From contig OY969553.1 of NCBI GenBank assembly GCA_963700925.1, positions 868,001 to 932,000 of the forward strand: a DNA stretch of 64,000 nt, written 5' to 3'. The position numbers were made by a program, and so were the translations under genes. Below, piece after piece: positions 36,520-45,424 of this stretch (position 1 is its first letter; each line of letters starts with the position of its first letter). A model generated the notes under the pieces. The model searched no databases. It saw nothing but the letters and a program-made list of their open reading frames with translations, and had not been told where the DNA came from. Origin of the DNA: CAWJMD01 sp963700925. Lineage in GTDB: Bacteria; Actinomycetota; Actinomycetes; Actinomycetales; CAWJMD01.

Positions 36520-36629
36520 GGTGGTCTCCGTCCACGCGGGCGCTCAGCATCCCGCTCCCGCAACGGATCTCGCAATGCCCGGGGCGTTGCTCTTTGGGCA
36601 GTCGAACGGCCCCCCGACTACACGGTGAG

Positions 36630-37709
36630 CTAGACGTTGAAGCGGAACTCCACCACGTCGCCGTCCGCCATCACGTAGTCCTTGCCCTCGATCCGCACGC
36701 GTCCGCGCGCCTTCGCCTCGGCCATCGAGCCGGCGTCGTCGAGGTCGCTGTACGAGACCACCTCGGCCTTGATGAAGCCCCTCTGGAAGTCGGTGTGGAT
36801 CACACCGGCGGCCTGGGGCGCTGTCCACCCGCGGCGAATCGTCCACGCCCGAGCCTCTTTCGGCCCGGCCGTCAGGTAGGTCTGCAGGCCGAGGGTGTCG
36901 AAGCCGACGCGGGCGAGCTGGTCGATCCCCGACTCGTCCTGCCCGACGGATGCGAGCAGCTCGGCGGCCTCCTCGGGGTCGAGCTCGACGAGCTCCGACT
37001 CGGTCTTGGCGTCCAGGAGCACCGCCTCCGCCGGAGCGACCAGCGCCCGCAGACGGTCCTTGAGCGCCTCGTCCGACAGCTCGTCGGTGTCGACGTTGAA
37101 GACGTAGATGAAGGGCTTCGTGGTGAGCAGCTGCAGCTCGCGCAGGTATGAGGGGTCGATGCCCGCGCCGCCGCTGTACAGGGTCTGCCCCGTGTCGAGG
37201 ACGGCCTGCGCGGCTCGCGCTGCGTCGAGCAGTCCGGCGTCCGCCTTCTTGCCCTTGACCTCTTTCTCGAGCCGTGGCACCACGCGCTCGAGCGTCTGCA
37301 GGTCGGCGAGCACCAGCTCTGTGTCGATCGTCTCGATGTCAGCGCGCGGGTCGACGCGCCCGTCGACGTGGACGACGTCGGGGTCGTCGAAGGCCCGGAT
37401 CACCTGGCAGATCGCGTCCGCCTCACGGATGTTGGCCAGGAACTTGTTGCCCAGCCCCTCCCCCTCGCTGGCGCCACGGACGATGCCCGCGATGTCGACG
37501 AACGAAACGGTCGCCGGCAGGATCCTCGCGCTGCCGTGGATCTCGGCGAGACGCGCGAGACGCGCGTCGGGCAGTGCCACCACGCCGATGTTGGGCTCGA
37601 TCGTCGCGAACGGGTAGTTCGCCGCGAGCACGTCGTTCTTGGTCAGCGCGTTGAAGAGGGTGGACTTGCCGACGTTGGGCAGTCCGACGATGCCGATGGT
37701 GAGGGCCAC
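36630..37709 (-). CDS. ychF: Redox-regulated ATPase YchF (Obg family)
   Basis: This 359-residue P-loop protein starts ALTIGIVGLPNVGKSTLFNALT. G3 is SFVDIAGIVRGASEGEGLGNKF, and the ATP-specific version of G4 appears as YVFNVDTDE rather than NKxD, which explains the family's preference for ATP. A TGS domain at the C-terminus ends DGDVVEFRFNV. YchF binds ribosomes and affects stress responses. A short gap of 12 bp separates it from the methyltransferase gene upstream. Confidence 0.97.
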   Translation of the reverse strand: MALTIGIVGLPNVGKSTLFNALTKNDVLAANYPFATIEPNIGVVALPDARLARLAEIHGSARILPATVSFVDIAGIVRGASEGEGLGNKFLANIREADAICQVIRAFDDPDVVHVDGRVDPRADIETIDTELVLADLQTLERVVPRLEKEVKGKKADAGLLDAARAAQAVLDTGQTLYSGGAGIDPSYLRELQLLTTKPFIYVFNVDTDELSDEALKDRLRALVAPAEAVLLDAKTESELVELDPEEAAELLASVGQDESGIDQLARVGFDTLGLQTYLTAGPKEARAWTIRRGWTAPQAAGVIHTDFQRGFIKAEVVSYSDLDDAGSMAEAKARGRVRIEGKDYVMADGDVVEFRFNV

Positions 37710-37721
37710 GGGGAGCAGAGC

Positions 37722-38375
37722 CTAGCGGCGGTGGACGAGCACCGCGTACGCCGGATCGGCCTCCTCGCCACCACGAGCACCGAGGGGACTGCCGTCCCAG
37801 CCGCTGTGCGCCGACACCTCGGTGAGCCCGGTAGCGGCGCACCAGCCGCGGTAGTCGTCGACGCCGACATGGCGGTCGGCGGCGAACCCCGCGACGAGAA
37901 GGCCACCCGGCGCGAGCCAGCCGGCCAGGTGCCCGACGACGTCGGGCTCGGTGCCCGGCGTCAGGTACACCATCACGTTGCCAGCCATCACCACGCAGTC
38001 GGCGGGACCGTTCACCTGGGCGACGTCGACCTCGAGCAGGTCCGCCTCGAGCCACGTGAACCGGGGTGCGGCAGAGCGGGCCTCGGCGAGCATCGAGGCG
38101 TCCAGGTCGACACCGGCGATGCGGTGGCCACGCCGTCCGAGCTCGATACCGACGCGGCCGGTGCCGCACCCGGCGTCGACCACCCTCGATCCCGGCTGGA
38201 GGAGGCCGTCGACGAAGTCAGCCTCGCCGTGCACGTCCTTGCCGCTGCGGGCAAGCTCGGCGAACCGCCGCGCGTAGTGGGGCCCGCGTGTCCCTCCGGT
38301 CTCCGCGATCCAGCGGTTCTGCGGACGGCGGACGGGCGGGACGGGGCCATCACCCGGCGTGTCAGGCGTGTTCAC
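37722..38375 (-). CDS. Class I SAM-dependent methyltransferase
   Basis: The 217-residue methyltransferase has motif I VVDAGCGTGRVGIELGRRG (residues 65-83), the acidic residue AGVDLDASML (88 onward) and a post-motif VMAGNVMVYL. The GTG at 38375 is chosen because it allows the divergent rmuC promoter and because similarity begins with RWIAETGG; a 449-residue in-frame extension runs antisense to rmuC and is rejected. It ends 12 bp before ychF. The substrate is unknown. Confidence 0.85.
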   Translation of the reverse strand: MNTPDTPGDGPVPPVRRPQNRWIAETGGTRGPHYARRFAELARSGKDVHGEADFVDGLLQPGSRVVDAGCGTGRVGIELGRRGHRIAGVDLDASMLAEARSAAPRFTWLEADLLEVDVAQVNGPADCVVMAGNVMVYLTPGTEPDVVGHLAGWLAPGGLLVAGFAADRHVGVDDYRGWCAATGLTEVSAHSGWDGSPLGARGGEEADPAYAVLVHRR

Positions 38376-38411
38376 CGGCCCATTGTCGGCGCAGGCTGCG
38401 ACCGTCGAGGC

Positions 38412-39699
38412 ATGGAAACAGTGCTGCCGGTGCTCCTGAGCCTCCTCGTCGGTGCCGCCGTCGGTGCCGGGGTGGCCACGTGGGCTGTGCGAACCGCGGC
38501 CACGGCACGGCACGCCTCCGTCGTCGCCGAGCGCGACCTGCTGGCCGACCGGGTGGCCGAGCTCGGCGCCGCGGCCGAGGACGACGCCGAGCTGGCGCTC
38601 GCGCTGGCGCCCCTGACCTCGAGCCTGGCGAGGGTCGAGCGGCACGTCGGCGAGCTCGAGCGCGAGCGCTCGGTGCAGTGGGGGCGGCTCGACGCGCAGC
38701 TGCTGGCCGTGCAGGGGACGCAGGAGGCGCTGCGACAGCAGACCGGCGCGCTGGCCGGGGCGCTGCGCTCGCCGAACGTGCGAGGCGCCTGGGGCGAGGT
38801 GCAGCTGCGGCGGGTGGTCGAGCACGCGGGCATGCTCGCGCGGGTCGACTTCGACACGCAGGTGACGGGCCGCACCGACAGCGGCGCGACCGTCCGGCCC
38901 GATGCCGTCGTGCGGCTGCCGGGTGGCAAGTCCGTCGTGATCGACGCCAAGGCACCGCTCGCTGCGTTCCTCGAGGCCTCGCAGTCGGAGCGGACGGGAG
39001 AGGCGGCCGGCGTCGCCGCTCGCCGGCGGGAGGTGGCGGCCACCGACCACGCCCGGGCGCTGCGGGCTCATGTGGAGTCACTCGCTGCCAAGCGCTACTG
39101 GACCGCCTTCACTCCGACACCCGAGCTGGTGGTCTGCTTCGTTCCCGGCGAGTCGATTCCTTGCGGCGGCGTGCGAGGCCGATCCCGCGCTGCTCGAGCA
39201 CGCGATGGCCCGCCGGGTGGTGCTGGCCACGCCGACGACCCTGCTGGCGCTCCTGCGCACCGTCGCCCTGACCTGGCAGCAGGAAGCGCTGACCGGCAGC
39301 GCCCGCGAGGTGTTCGAGCTGGGCCGCGAGCTGTACGCGCGGCTGGCGGGGCTGGGCGGGTCGGTCGAGAAGCTCGGCCGCACCCTCCACCGGGCGGTCG
39401 AGGACTACAACGCGGTGGTCGGCGGGCTCGAGCGGCGCGTGCTGGTGAGCGCGCGCCGCCTGCACGACCTCGAGGTCACCGACACCGAGCTCAGCGGTCC
39501 CGAGCCTCTGGAGTCGACGGTGCGCCCATTGACCGCGGTCGAGCTGCTCGAGGACGCCGACGAAGGTCGTCGTGAGGCGGCTCAGGTGGTCGAGCAGGCC
39601 GAGGTCGGAGGGGTCGTCCGGAGGTCGCGGCGCAGCTCCTTCGGCAACGAGAACAGCAGGTCCTCCTCCGCGGTGCGCACCTCCTCGACGTCGGCGTAG
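38412..39699 (+). pseudogene. rmuC: RmuC-family DNA recombination protein, interrupted by one extra base
   Basis: RmuC is a membrane-anchored protein with a long coiled coil and a nuclease-like core, thought to limit inversions at repeats. An N-terminal hydrophobic segment (VLPVLLSLLVGAAVGAGV) and coiled coil precede GALRSPNVRGAWGEVQLRRV and VIDAKAPLAAFLEA. After VVCFVPGES the reading frame breaks: removing one base (extra A at 39156) restores FLAAACEADPALLEHAMARR and the rest of the domain, giving 428 residues. With the base removed the length is an exact multiple of three. It may be a sequencing error or a real null. The restored 3' end overlaps ispH by 118 bp tail to tail. Confidence 0.8.
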
Positions 39700-40619
39700 C
39701 CGCGCTCTGCCAGCCACGCGAGCACGTCACGCACCAGCACCTCGGGCACCGACGCCCCCGACGTGACCCCGACCGTGGTCACCCCGTCGAGCCAGCCTTC
39801 GTCGATCTCGAGGGCGTGGTCGACCCGGTAGCTCGCCTGCGCGCCGTGCTCCAGGGCCACCTCGACCAGCCGCACCGAGTTCGACGAGTTGGCCGAGCCG
39901 ACCACGATCACCAGGTCGGCCTGCGGCGCGATCTTCTTCACGGCGACCTGGCGGTTCTGCGTGGCGTAGCAGATGTCGTCGCTCGGCGGGTCCTGCAGCG
40001 ACGGAAACCGCTCTCGCAGACGGCGAACCGTCTCCATCGTCTCGTCGACAGACAGCGTGGTCTGCGACAGCCAGACCACCTTCTCGGGATCGCGGACGGT
40101 GACCGCCTCGACGCTGGCCGGCCCGTCGACGAGCTGCACGTGGTCGGGAGCCTCCCCCGCTGTGCCCTCGACCTCCTCGTGCCCCTCGTGACCGATCAGC
40201 AGGATGTCGTAGTCGGCATCGGCGAACCGGACCGCCTCCTTGTGCACCTTCGTGACCAGCGGGCAGGTGGCGTCGATCGTCTTCAGCTGGCGCACCGCGG
40301 CCTGGGCGTGCACCGCCGGCGAGACGCCGTGCGCGGAGAAGATCACGGTCGCGCCCTCGGGCACGTCGTCGGTCTCGTTCACGAAGATCGCGCCGCGCCG
40401 CTCGAGAGTGGCGACCACGTGCTGGTTGTGCACGATCTCCTTGCGGACGTAGATCGGGGGGCCGTAGTGCTCGAGCGCCTTCTCGACCGCCACCACCGCA
40501 CGGTCGACCCCGGCGCAGTAGCCACGCGGCGCGGCGAGCAGCACACGGCGTCCCGTCGCCTGTGCGGCGGGCGGCTCGGTCTGGTCGGGCTGGAGGGTCG
40601 GCTGAGGGGTCGAAGTCAC
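39582..40619 (-). CDS. ispH: 4-hydroxy-3-methylbut-2-enyl diphosphate reductase
   Basis: This is the last enzyme of the MEP isoprenoid pathway (LytB), making IPP and DMAPP with a 4Fe-4S cluster; the restored length is 345 residues. The three cluster cysteines are in PRGYCAGVDRA, TIDATCPLVTKVH and SDDICYATQNRQ. The active-site HGVSP and EGHEE segments are present. The GTG at 40619 has GGAGGG immediately upstream; an in-frame extension to 40679 overlaps the xseA promoter. It is divergent from xseA (23 bp) and tail-to-tail with rmuC. It supplies precursors for the Z-isoprenyl synthase at 60.1 kb. Confidence 0.95.
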   Translation of the reverse strand: MTSTPQPTLQPDQTEPPAAQATGRRVLLAAPRGYCAGVDRAVVAVEKALEHYGPPIYVRKEIVHNQHVVATLERRGAIFVNETDDVPEGATVIFSAHGVSPAVHAQAAVRQLKTIDATCPLVTKVHKEAVRFADADYDILLIGHEGHEEVEGTAGEAPDHVQLVDGPASVEAVTVRDPEKVVWLSQTTLSVDETMETVRRLRERFPSLQDPPSDDICYATQNRQVAVKKIAPQADLVIVVGSANSSNSVRLVEVALEHGAQASYRVDHALEIDEGWLDGVTTVGVTSGASVPEVLVRDVLAWLAERGYADVEEVRTAEEDLLFSLPKELRRDLRTTPPTSACSTT

Positions 40620-40642
40620 CCCTCCATCGTAAGGTCGCCCGG

Positions 40643-41929
40643 GTGAGCTCCCCCGCGCAGCACGGTCGCCGGCCCCCACTGCCGGCGACGGCAGGTGAGA
40701 CCACGGCGGAGCACCCGTGGCCCGTGCGAGTGCTGACCAGCAAGGTCTCGACCTACATCGCCCGGATGCCCGCCGTCTGGGTCGAAGGCCAAGTGGTGCA
40801 AGTCACGCGCCGTGGCGACGGTCCCACCGTGTTTCTCACCCTCCGTGACCCTGCCGTCGACATGTCCTTGCCGATGAAGGCGCCTCGGCGGGTCCTGGAC
40901 GCGATGGTCGCCCCCCTCGTGGAGGGCGCCCGCGTCGTCGTCCGCTGCACGCCGGAGTTCTACGAGAAGCGAGGCACCCTCGGCTTCGCGGTCACCGACA
41001 TCCGTCCGGTCGGGGTCGGTGAGCTGCTCGCCCAGGTAGAGCACCTGCGGCGGCTGCTCGCGTCGGAGGGCCTGTTCGCCGGTGATCGCAAGCGGTCACT
41101 GCCGTTCGCTCCCGCAGTCGTCGGGCTGGTGTGCGGACGTGACAGCGCGGCCGAGCACGACGTCGTGGTCAACGCGCAGAAGCGCTGGCCTGCAGTGCGT
41201 TTCGAAATCCGGCGTGTTGCCGTGCAGGGCACGTCGGCCGTCGAGCAGGTGTGCGCGGCACTGGCGGAGCTGGACGGCGACGACCGCGTGGAAGTGATCG
41301 TGGTGACGCGCGGCGGCGGGTCGCTCGAGGACCTCCTGCCGTTCAGCAACGAGTCGCTCGTGCGGGCGGCCGCGGCCTGCAGCACACCCCTTGTCAGCGC
41401 CATCGGGCACGAGGAGGACGCCCCGCTGCTCGACCTGGTGGCCGACGCCCGCGCCTCCACACCGACCGACGCGGCCAAGCTCGTCGTGCCAGCCGTCGCG
41501 GAGGAGCAGGCAGGCGTGCTCGCCACCCGTGACCGTCTGAGGCGCCTCGTGCTGGCACGGCTCGACGGCGAGCAGGCGGCGCTCGACCTGCTGAGGGCAC
41601 GACCTGCCCTCGCGCACCCCGGTCGTGGGCTCGATGAGCAGGGGTTTGCCGTCACGGCCCTCCGCGACCGTGCCGGCAGGGCAGTGGCTGCACGACTCGA
41701 CCGTGCCGTCGACCAGGTCGAGCACCTCCGGCTACAGGTGCGTGCGCTGTCACCGCTGGCCACGCTCGAGCGCGGGTACGCCGTGGTCCGCACGGCGACA
41801 GGTGCAGTGCTCCGCGACCCGGCCGAGGTGGAGGTGGGCGACGCCCTGCGGGTCCGTGTTGCGGGCGGCGAGCTGGGCGCGGAGGTCACCGAGACACCGA
41901 CGGCGCCGACGGTCGGGGCCGGCTCGTAG
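40643..41929 (+). CDS. xseA: Exodeoxyribonuclease VII large subunit
   Basis: This 428-residue subunit degrades single-stranded DNA with XseB. The N-terminal OB-fold is visible as VWVEGQVVQVTRRGDGPTVF, and the catalytic domain has VVGLVCGRDSAAEHDVV, VTRGGGSLEDLLPFSNE and SAIGHEEDAPLLDLVAD. The C-terminal helix contains the family end LERGYAVVRT. The GTG at 40643 follows a TAAGGT box that ends 7 bases upstream, so the mRNA may be leaderless. It is followed by xseB 10 bp downstream. Confidence 0.93.
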   Translation: MSSPAQHGRRPPLPATAGETTAEHPWPVRVLTSKVSTYIARMPAVWVEGQVVQVTRRGDGPTVFLTLRDPAVDMSLPMKAPRRVLDAMVAPLVEGARVVVRCTPEFYEKRGTLGFAVTDIRPVGVGELLAQVEHLRRLLASEGLFAGDRKRSLPFAPAVVGLVCGRDSAAEHDVVVNAQKRWPAVRFEIRRVAVQGTSAVEQVCAALAELDGDDRVEVIVVTRGGGSLEDLLPFSNESLVRAAAACSTPLVSAIGHEEDAPLLDLVADARASTPTDAAKLVVPAVAEEQAGVLATRDRLRRLVLARLDGEQAALDLLRARPALAHPGRGLDEQGFAVTALRDRAGRAVAARLDRAVDQVEHLRLQVRALSPLATLERGYAVVRTATGAVLRDPAEVEVGDALRVRVAGGELGAEVTETPTAPTVGAGS

Positions 41930-41939
41930 GGTGAGCGCC

Positions 41940-42188
41940 ATGCCTCCGTCCGACTCAGCGGCCGACCCAGTGGCCGACCCGGCGTCGCTCACCTACGAGC
42001 AGGCACGCGACGAGCTCGTCGCGGTCGTGCAGCAGCTCGAGTCGGGGGGCGTCCCGCTGGAGCAGTCGCTGACCCTCTGGGAGCGCGGCGAGGCCCTCGC
42101 CGACCGTTGCCAGCAGTGGCTCGACGGCGCGCGGGAGCGTCTCGATGCCGCACGTGGCGGGGCAGGCGCGGACGACCCTGAAACCTGA
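41940..42188 (+). CDS. xseB: Exodeoxyribonuclease VII small subunit
   Basis: The 82-residue helical protein has the family pattern SLTYEQARDELVAVVQQLESGGVPLEQSL and LWERGEALADRCQQWLDGARERL. It assembles in several copies on XseA. The ATG at 41940 is within 11 bp of the xseA stop; a longer in-frame ORF that starts inside xseA is rejected. Its end faces the DUF4245 gene, 2 bp from that stop. Confidence 0.93.
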   Translation: MPPSDSAADPVADPASLTYEQARDELVAVVQQLESGGVPLEQSLTLWERGEALADRCQQWLDGARERLDAARGGAGADDPET

Positions 42189-42190
42189 GG

Positions 42191-42748
42191 TCAGCGAGCA
42201 GCCGCGAAGGCTGCCTCCGCGACCTCGGCCAGCTCGTCGAGCACCGCCGAACCCGTCACGACCAGCACGCCGTCAGACGTCTCCAGCAGCAGGCTGACGC
42301 GCTCGCCCTCCGGCGACGTGTAGACCGTCCACGGGCGGCCTGCGACGTCGAGGGTGCTCGTCTCCTCACCGGCCGACGTCACCTCGCGCACCCAGTCGGG
42401 CGTCGACTCGAGGGCCGCCTCCAGTCCGACGTACTCATCCTCCGGGCTCAGCCAGCCCAGGTGCCAGGTCGCCGGCAGCTGCCCGTCGGGCCGCTCCCGG
42501 CGCGCGCTGGTCAGCTGCCAGTCGTCGTCGAGGTCGGGGTTCACGACCGGCACGTCACCGGCGGACTCCGCTGCCTGAACTGCGGCGTCCAGGTCGACCG
42601 GCTGCACCACCGGCTGGTCGGAGCGCGGCACCAGCAGCACGACCACGGCGACGGCTGCCCCGATGGCCACGAGCGACCGCACCATGTCGAGGGCTGTCTT
42701 CCGGCCACGCGACGTCGCTGGGGTGGTCTGGCTTACGGGCGCGGACAC
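42191..42748 (-). CDS. DUF4245 domain membrane-anchored protein
   Basis: The protein has 185 residues. One N-terminal hydrophobic segment (MVRSLVAIGAAVAVVVLLV, residues 22-40) is followed by an extracellular domain with DDDWQLTSARRERPDG and PATWHLGWLSPEDEYVGLE, the pattern of actinobacterial DUF4245. Genes of this family commonly lie beside glpX, as here (divergent, 93 bp). Function unknown. The GTG start at 42748 is selected from a much longer shadow ORF because the anchor and domain begin there. Confidence 0.85.
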   Translation of the reverse strand: MSAPVSQTTPATSRGRKTALDMVRSLVAIGAAVAVVVLLVPRSDQPVVQPVDLDAAVQAAESAGDVPVVNPDLDDDWQLTSARRERPDGQLPATWHLGWLSPEDEYVGLEAALESTPDWVREVTSAGEETSTLDVAGRPWTVYTSPEGERVSLLLETSDGVLVVTGSAVLDELAEVAEAAFAAAR

Positions 42749-42841
42749 AGGCCCATGGTCCCAGTCGCCGACGCCGATACGATCACCGGCACCAGGCGAC
42801 CGTTCCCGACGACGCGCCAGAGGTGAGCCAGAGGTGAGCAG

Positions 42842-43894
42842 ATGACGCAGGACCTGTCCGCCGAGCCCGACCGGGCGCGGATCCCTCCCACCCTGGCCGT
42901 CGGCCGAGAGGCACCGGACCGCAACCTCGGTCTCGAGCTCGTCCGGGTCACCGAGGCCGCGGCGATGGCGGCCGGCCGGTGGGTCGGGCGCGGCGACAAG
43001 AACGGTGCGGACGGGGCGGCGGTCAACGCCATGCGCGCGCTGATCAACACCGTCGAGATGAACGGCGTCGTCGTGATCGGCGAGGGCGAGAAGGACGAGG
43101 CGCCGATGCTGTTCAACGGCGAGCAGGTCGGCGACGGCACCGGCGCCGACTGCGACGTCGCCGTCGACCCGATCGACGGCACCCGGCTGACCGCGCTCGG
43201 CATGCCCAACGGCATCAGCGTGATGGCCGTCTCCGACCGCGGGGCGATGTACGACCCGAGCGCCGTCTTCTACATGGACAAGCTCGCCACCGGACGTGCC
43301 GCGGCAGACGTCGTCGACATCAGGTTGCCGGTCAAGGAGAACGTGCGCCGCCTGGCGAAGGCCAAGGGGGTCTCGGCGCAGGACGTGACCGTCGTGCTGC
43401 TCGACCGGCCGCGTCACGAGCAGCTGGCGCGCGAGATCCGGGACGCGGGCGCGCGCATCAAGTTCATCACCGACGGCGACGTGGCAGGCGCGATCATGGC
43501 CGCCCGCGAGGGCACCGGCGTCGACCTCATGCTCGGCATCGGCGGTACACCCGAGGGGATCATCGCCGCCTGCGCGATCAAGTGCCTGGGCGGCGTGCTG
43601 CAGGGCAAGCTGAGCCCGACCGACGACGCCGAGCGGCAGAAGGCGGTCGACCACGGGCTCGACCTCGACGCGATCCTCACGACCGACGACCTGGTGCGCA
43701 GCGACAACTCCTTCTTCGTCGCCACCGGCATCACTGACGGCGAGCTGCTCAAGGGCGTGCGGTACGGCGCCGGAACAGTGCGAACACAGTCGCTCGTGAT
43801 GCGCTCCAAGTCGGGCACGATCCGGGTGGTCGACTCGGAGCACCAGCTCTCGAAGCTGCGCGCATACGCCTCCGTCGACTTCGGTGGCGAGTAG
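42842..43894 (+). CDS. glpX: Class II fructose-1,6-bisphosphatase
   Basis: The 350-residue gluconeogenic phosphatase is of the GlpX type, the essential FBPase form of actinobacteria. Metal and substrate motifs include VIGEGEKDEAPML (residues 78-90), DVAVDPIDGTRLTALGMPNG and TDGDVAGAIMAAREGTGVD, followed by GIGGTPEGIIAACAIK. A TACGAT box about 60 bp upstream is a possible -10. A peroxiredoxin gene follows after 2 bp and a sugar kinase after that, forming a likely operon. Confidence 0.96.
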   Translation: MTQDLSAEPDRARIPPTLAVGREAPDRNLGLELVRVTEAAAMAAGRWVGRGDKNGADGAAVNAMRALINTVEMNGVVVIGEGEKDEAPMLFNGEQVGDGTGADCDVAVDPIDGTRLTALGMPNGISVMAVSDRGAMYDPSAVFYMDKLATGRAAADVVDIRLPVKENVRRLAKAKGVSAQDVTVVLLDRPRHEQLAREIRDAGARIKFITDGDVAGAIMAAREGTGVDLMLGIGGTPEGIIAACAIKCLGGVLQGKLSPTDDAERQKAVDHGLDLDAILTTDDLVRSDNSFFVATGITDGELLKGVRYGAGTVRTQSLVMRSKSGTIRVVDSEHQLSKLRAYASVDFGGE

Positions 43895-43896
43895 CC

Positions 43897-44472
43897 GTGT
43901 CGCACGACCCGATGGTGGTGCCGGCGGACCTGCCCGTCCCGCAGGACGACGGCGCCGCCGACCACCTGACCGGAATGCGTTGGCCTGCAGTCGTTCTGCC
44001 CGCCACTGACGGTTCACACCAGGACCTCTCGGCGACACCCGGACGCACGGTCGTGTACGCCTACCCCCGCACCGGGCAGCCCGGGCAGCCCCCTCTCGTC
44101 GACGAGTGGGACCTGATCCCGGGAGCCCGAGGGTGCACCCCCCAGTCGTGCGGCTACCGCGACCATGCCGCCGAGATCGCCCTGCTGGGGGCGCGCGTGC
44201 TGGGGGTGTCGACCCAGGACACGGCGGAGCAGCGTGAGGCTGCCGACCGGCTGCACCTGCCGTTCCCCCTGCTCTCCGACGCCGAGGGCCTGCTGCGCTC
44301 AGCTCTGCGCCTGCCATCGTTCGACGCCGGTGGCATGACCCTGCTGAGGCGGCTCACGTTGGTCGTCACCGACGGGGTCATCGAGCACGTCCGGTACCCG
44401 GTGTTCCCGCCCGACGAGGACGCCGAGGCCGTCCTGGGCTGGCTGCGGAGCACGACCGGGGGCGCAGCATGA
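43897..44472 (+). CDS. Peroxiredoxin (AhpC/TSA family)
   Basis: The 191-residue thioredoxin-fold peroxidase has its active region as VYAYPRTGQPGQ followed by GARGCTPQSCGYRDH (residue 75 onward). This has two cysteines 5 apart, the T-x-x-C form of bacterioferritin-comigratory-type peroxiredoxins. It would reduce hydroperoxides with a thiol partner, plausibly mycothiol- or thioredoxin-linked. The GTG start lies 2 bp after glpX, and the stop overlaps the kinase start by 4 bp. Confidence 0.85.
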   Translation: MSHDPMVVPADLPVPQDDGAADHLTGMRWPAVVLPATDGSHQDLSATPGRTVVYAYPRTGQPGQPPLVDEWDLIPGARGCTPQSCGYRDHAAEIALLGARVLGVSTQDTAEQREAADRLHLPFPLLSDAEGLLRSALRLPSFDAGGMTLLRRLTLVVTDGVIEHVRYPVFPPDEDAEAVLGWLRSTTGGAA

Positions 44473-45398
44473 GCGTCACCGTCGTCGGCGAGGCCCTGGT
44501 CGACGTGATCGAGCGGCCGGGTTCCATCACCGCGGCCGAGCACCCCGGCGGCAGCCCTGCGAACGTGGCGCTGACGCTGGCCAGGCTCGGCATCGAGACG
44601 TACCTCCTGACGCGCCTGGGCACCGACCCACGTGGCGCGCGGGTCGCCGCTCACCTCGACGAGTCGGGAGTCCGCCTGGTGCCGGGCTCGATGGCCAGTG
44701 GCCGCACGTCGACCGCGCTGGCGCGCTTGGGCGCGGACGGAGGGGCGACCTACGTCTTCGACCTCCAGTGGGAGCTGCCCGAGCCGCTGCCCGAGCTGCC
44801 GACCGGCACGGTGTGCCTGCACACGGGGTCGATCGCCACCCTGCTGGCTCCCGGCGCAGACCAGGTGGCCCGGTGGTGTGCGGCCGCCCGTCAGACCGCG
44901 ACCATCAGCTACGACCCGAACCTGCGGCCGTCACTGATCGGCACGGCCGAGCAGGTGCGGCCCGAGGTCGAGCAGCTCGTCGCGGGCGCCGACGTGGTCA
45001 AGCTCAGCGACGAGGACGCCTCGTGGCTCTCCCCCGGCACCGACCCCGAGGCGCTCGCAGCGGGCTGGCTCGGCAGCGGTGAGGAGGCGCGTGGGCCAGG
45101 GGTCGTCGTGCTCACCCGGGGCGGCGACGGCGCGGTGGCCTTCTGCGCGGCGGGACGGGTCGAGGTGCCGCCGGTCGTCGTGGCCGTGGCCGACACGGTC
45201 GGGGCCGGAGACTCGTTCAGCGGCGCCCTGATCGACGCCCTCGGCAGCGAGAATCTCCTCGGTGCCGACCGCCGAGAGGCGCTGTGCGCCATCGCGCTGC
45301 CGGTGCTCGAACGAGTCGTTTCCCACGCGGCGCGTGTGGCAGCCATCACGGTCTCTCGGGCTGGCGCGGACCCGCCCACGCGCGCTGAGCTGGACTAG
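44469..45398 (+). CDS. PfkB-family sugar kinase
   Basis: The 309-residue carbohydrate kinase has the ribokinase-type N-terminal GEALVDVIERPG and GGSPANVALTLARLG (PfkB signature 1) and the C-terminal DTVGAGDSFSGALIDAL (signature 2, with the catalytic Asp). It is closest in feel to fructokinases, but the sugar cannot be assigned. The 4-bp overlap with the peroxiredoxin gene and the tight linkage to glpX suggest a role in hexose phosphate metabolism. Confidence 0.88.
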   Translation: MSVTVVGEALVDVIERPGSITAAEHPGGSPANVALTLARLGIETYLLTRLGTDPRGARVAAHLDESGVRLVPGSMASGRTSTALARLGADGGATYVFDLQWELPEPLPELPTGTVCLHTGSIATLLAPGADQVARWCAAARQTATISYDPNLRPSLIGTAEQVRPEVEQLVAGADVVKLSDEDASWLSPGTDPEALAAGWLGSGEEARGPGVVVLTRGGDGAVAFCAAGRVEVPPVVVAVADTVGAGDSFSGALIDALGSENLLGADRREALCAIALPVLERVVSHAARVAAITVSRAGADPPTRAELD

Positions 45399-45424
45399 GG
45401 TCGGTCGATCACGAGGAGGTGGCT

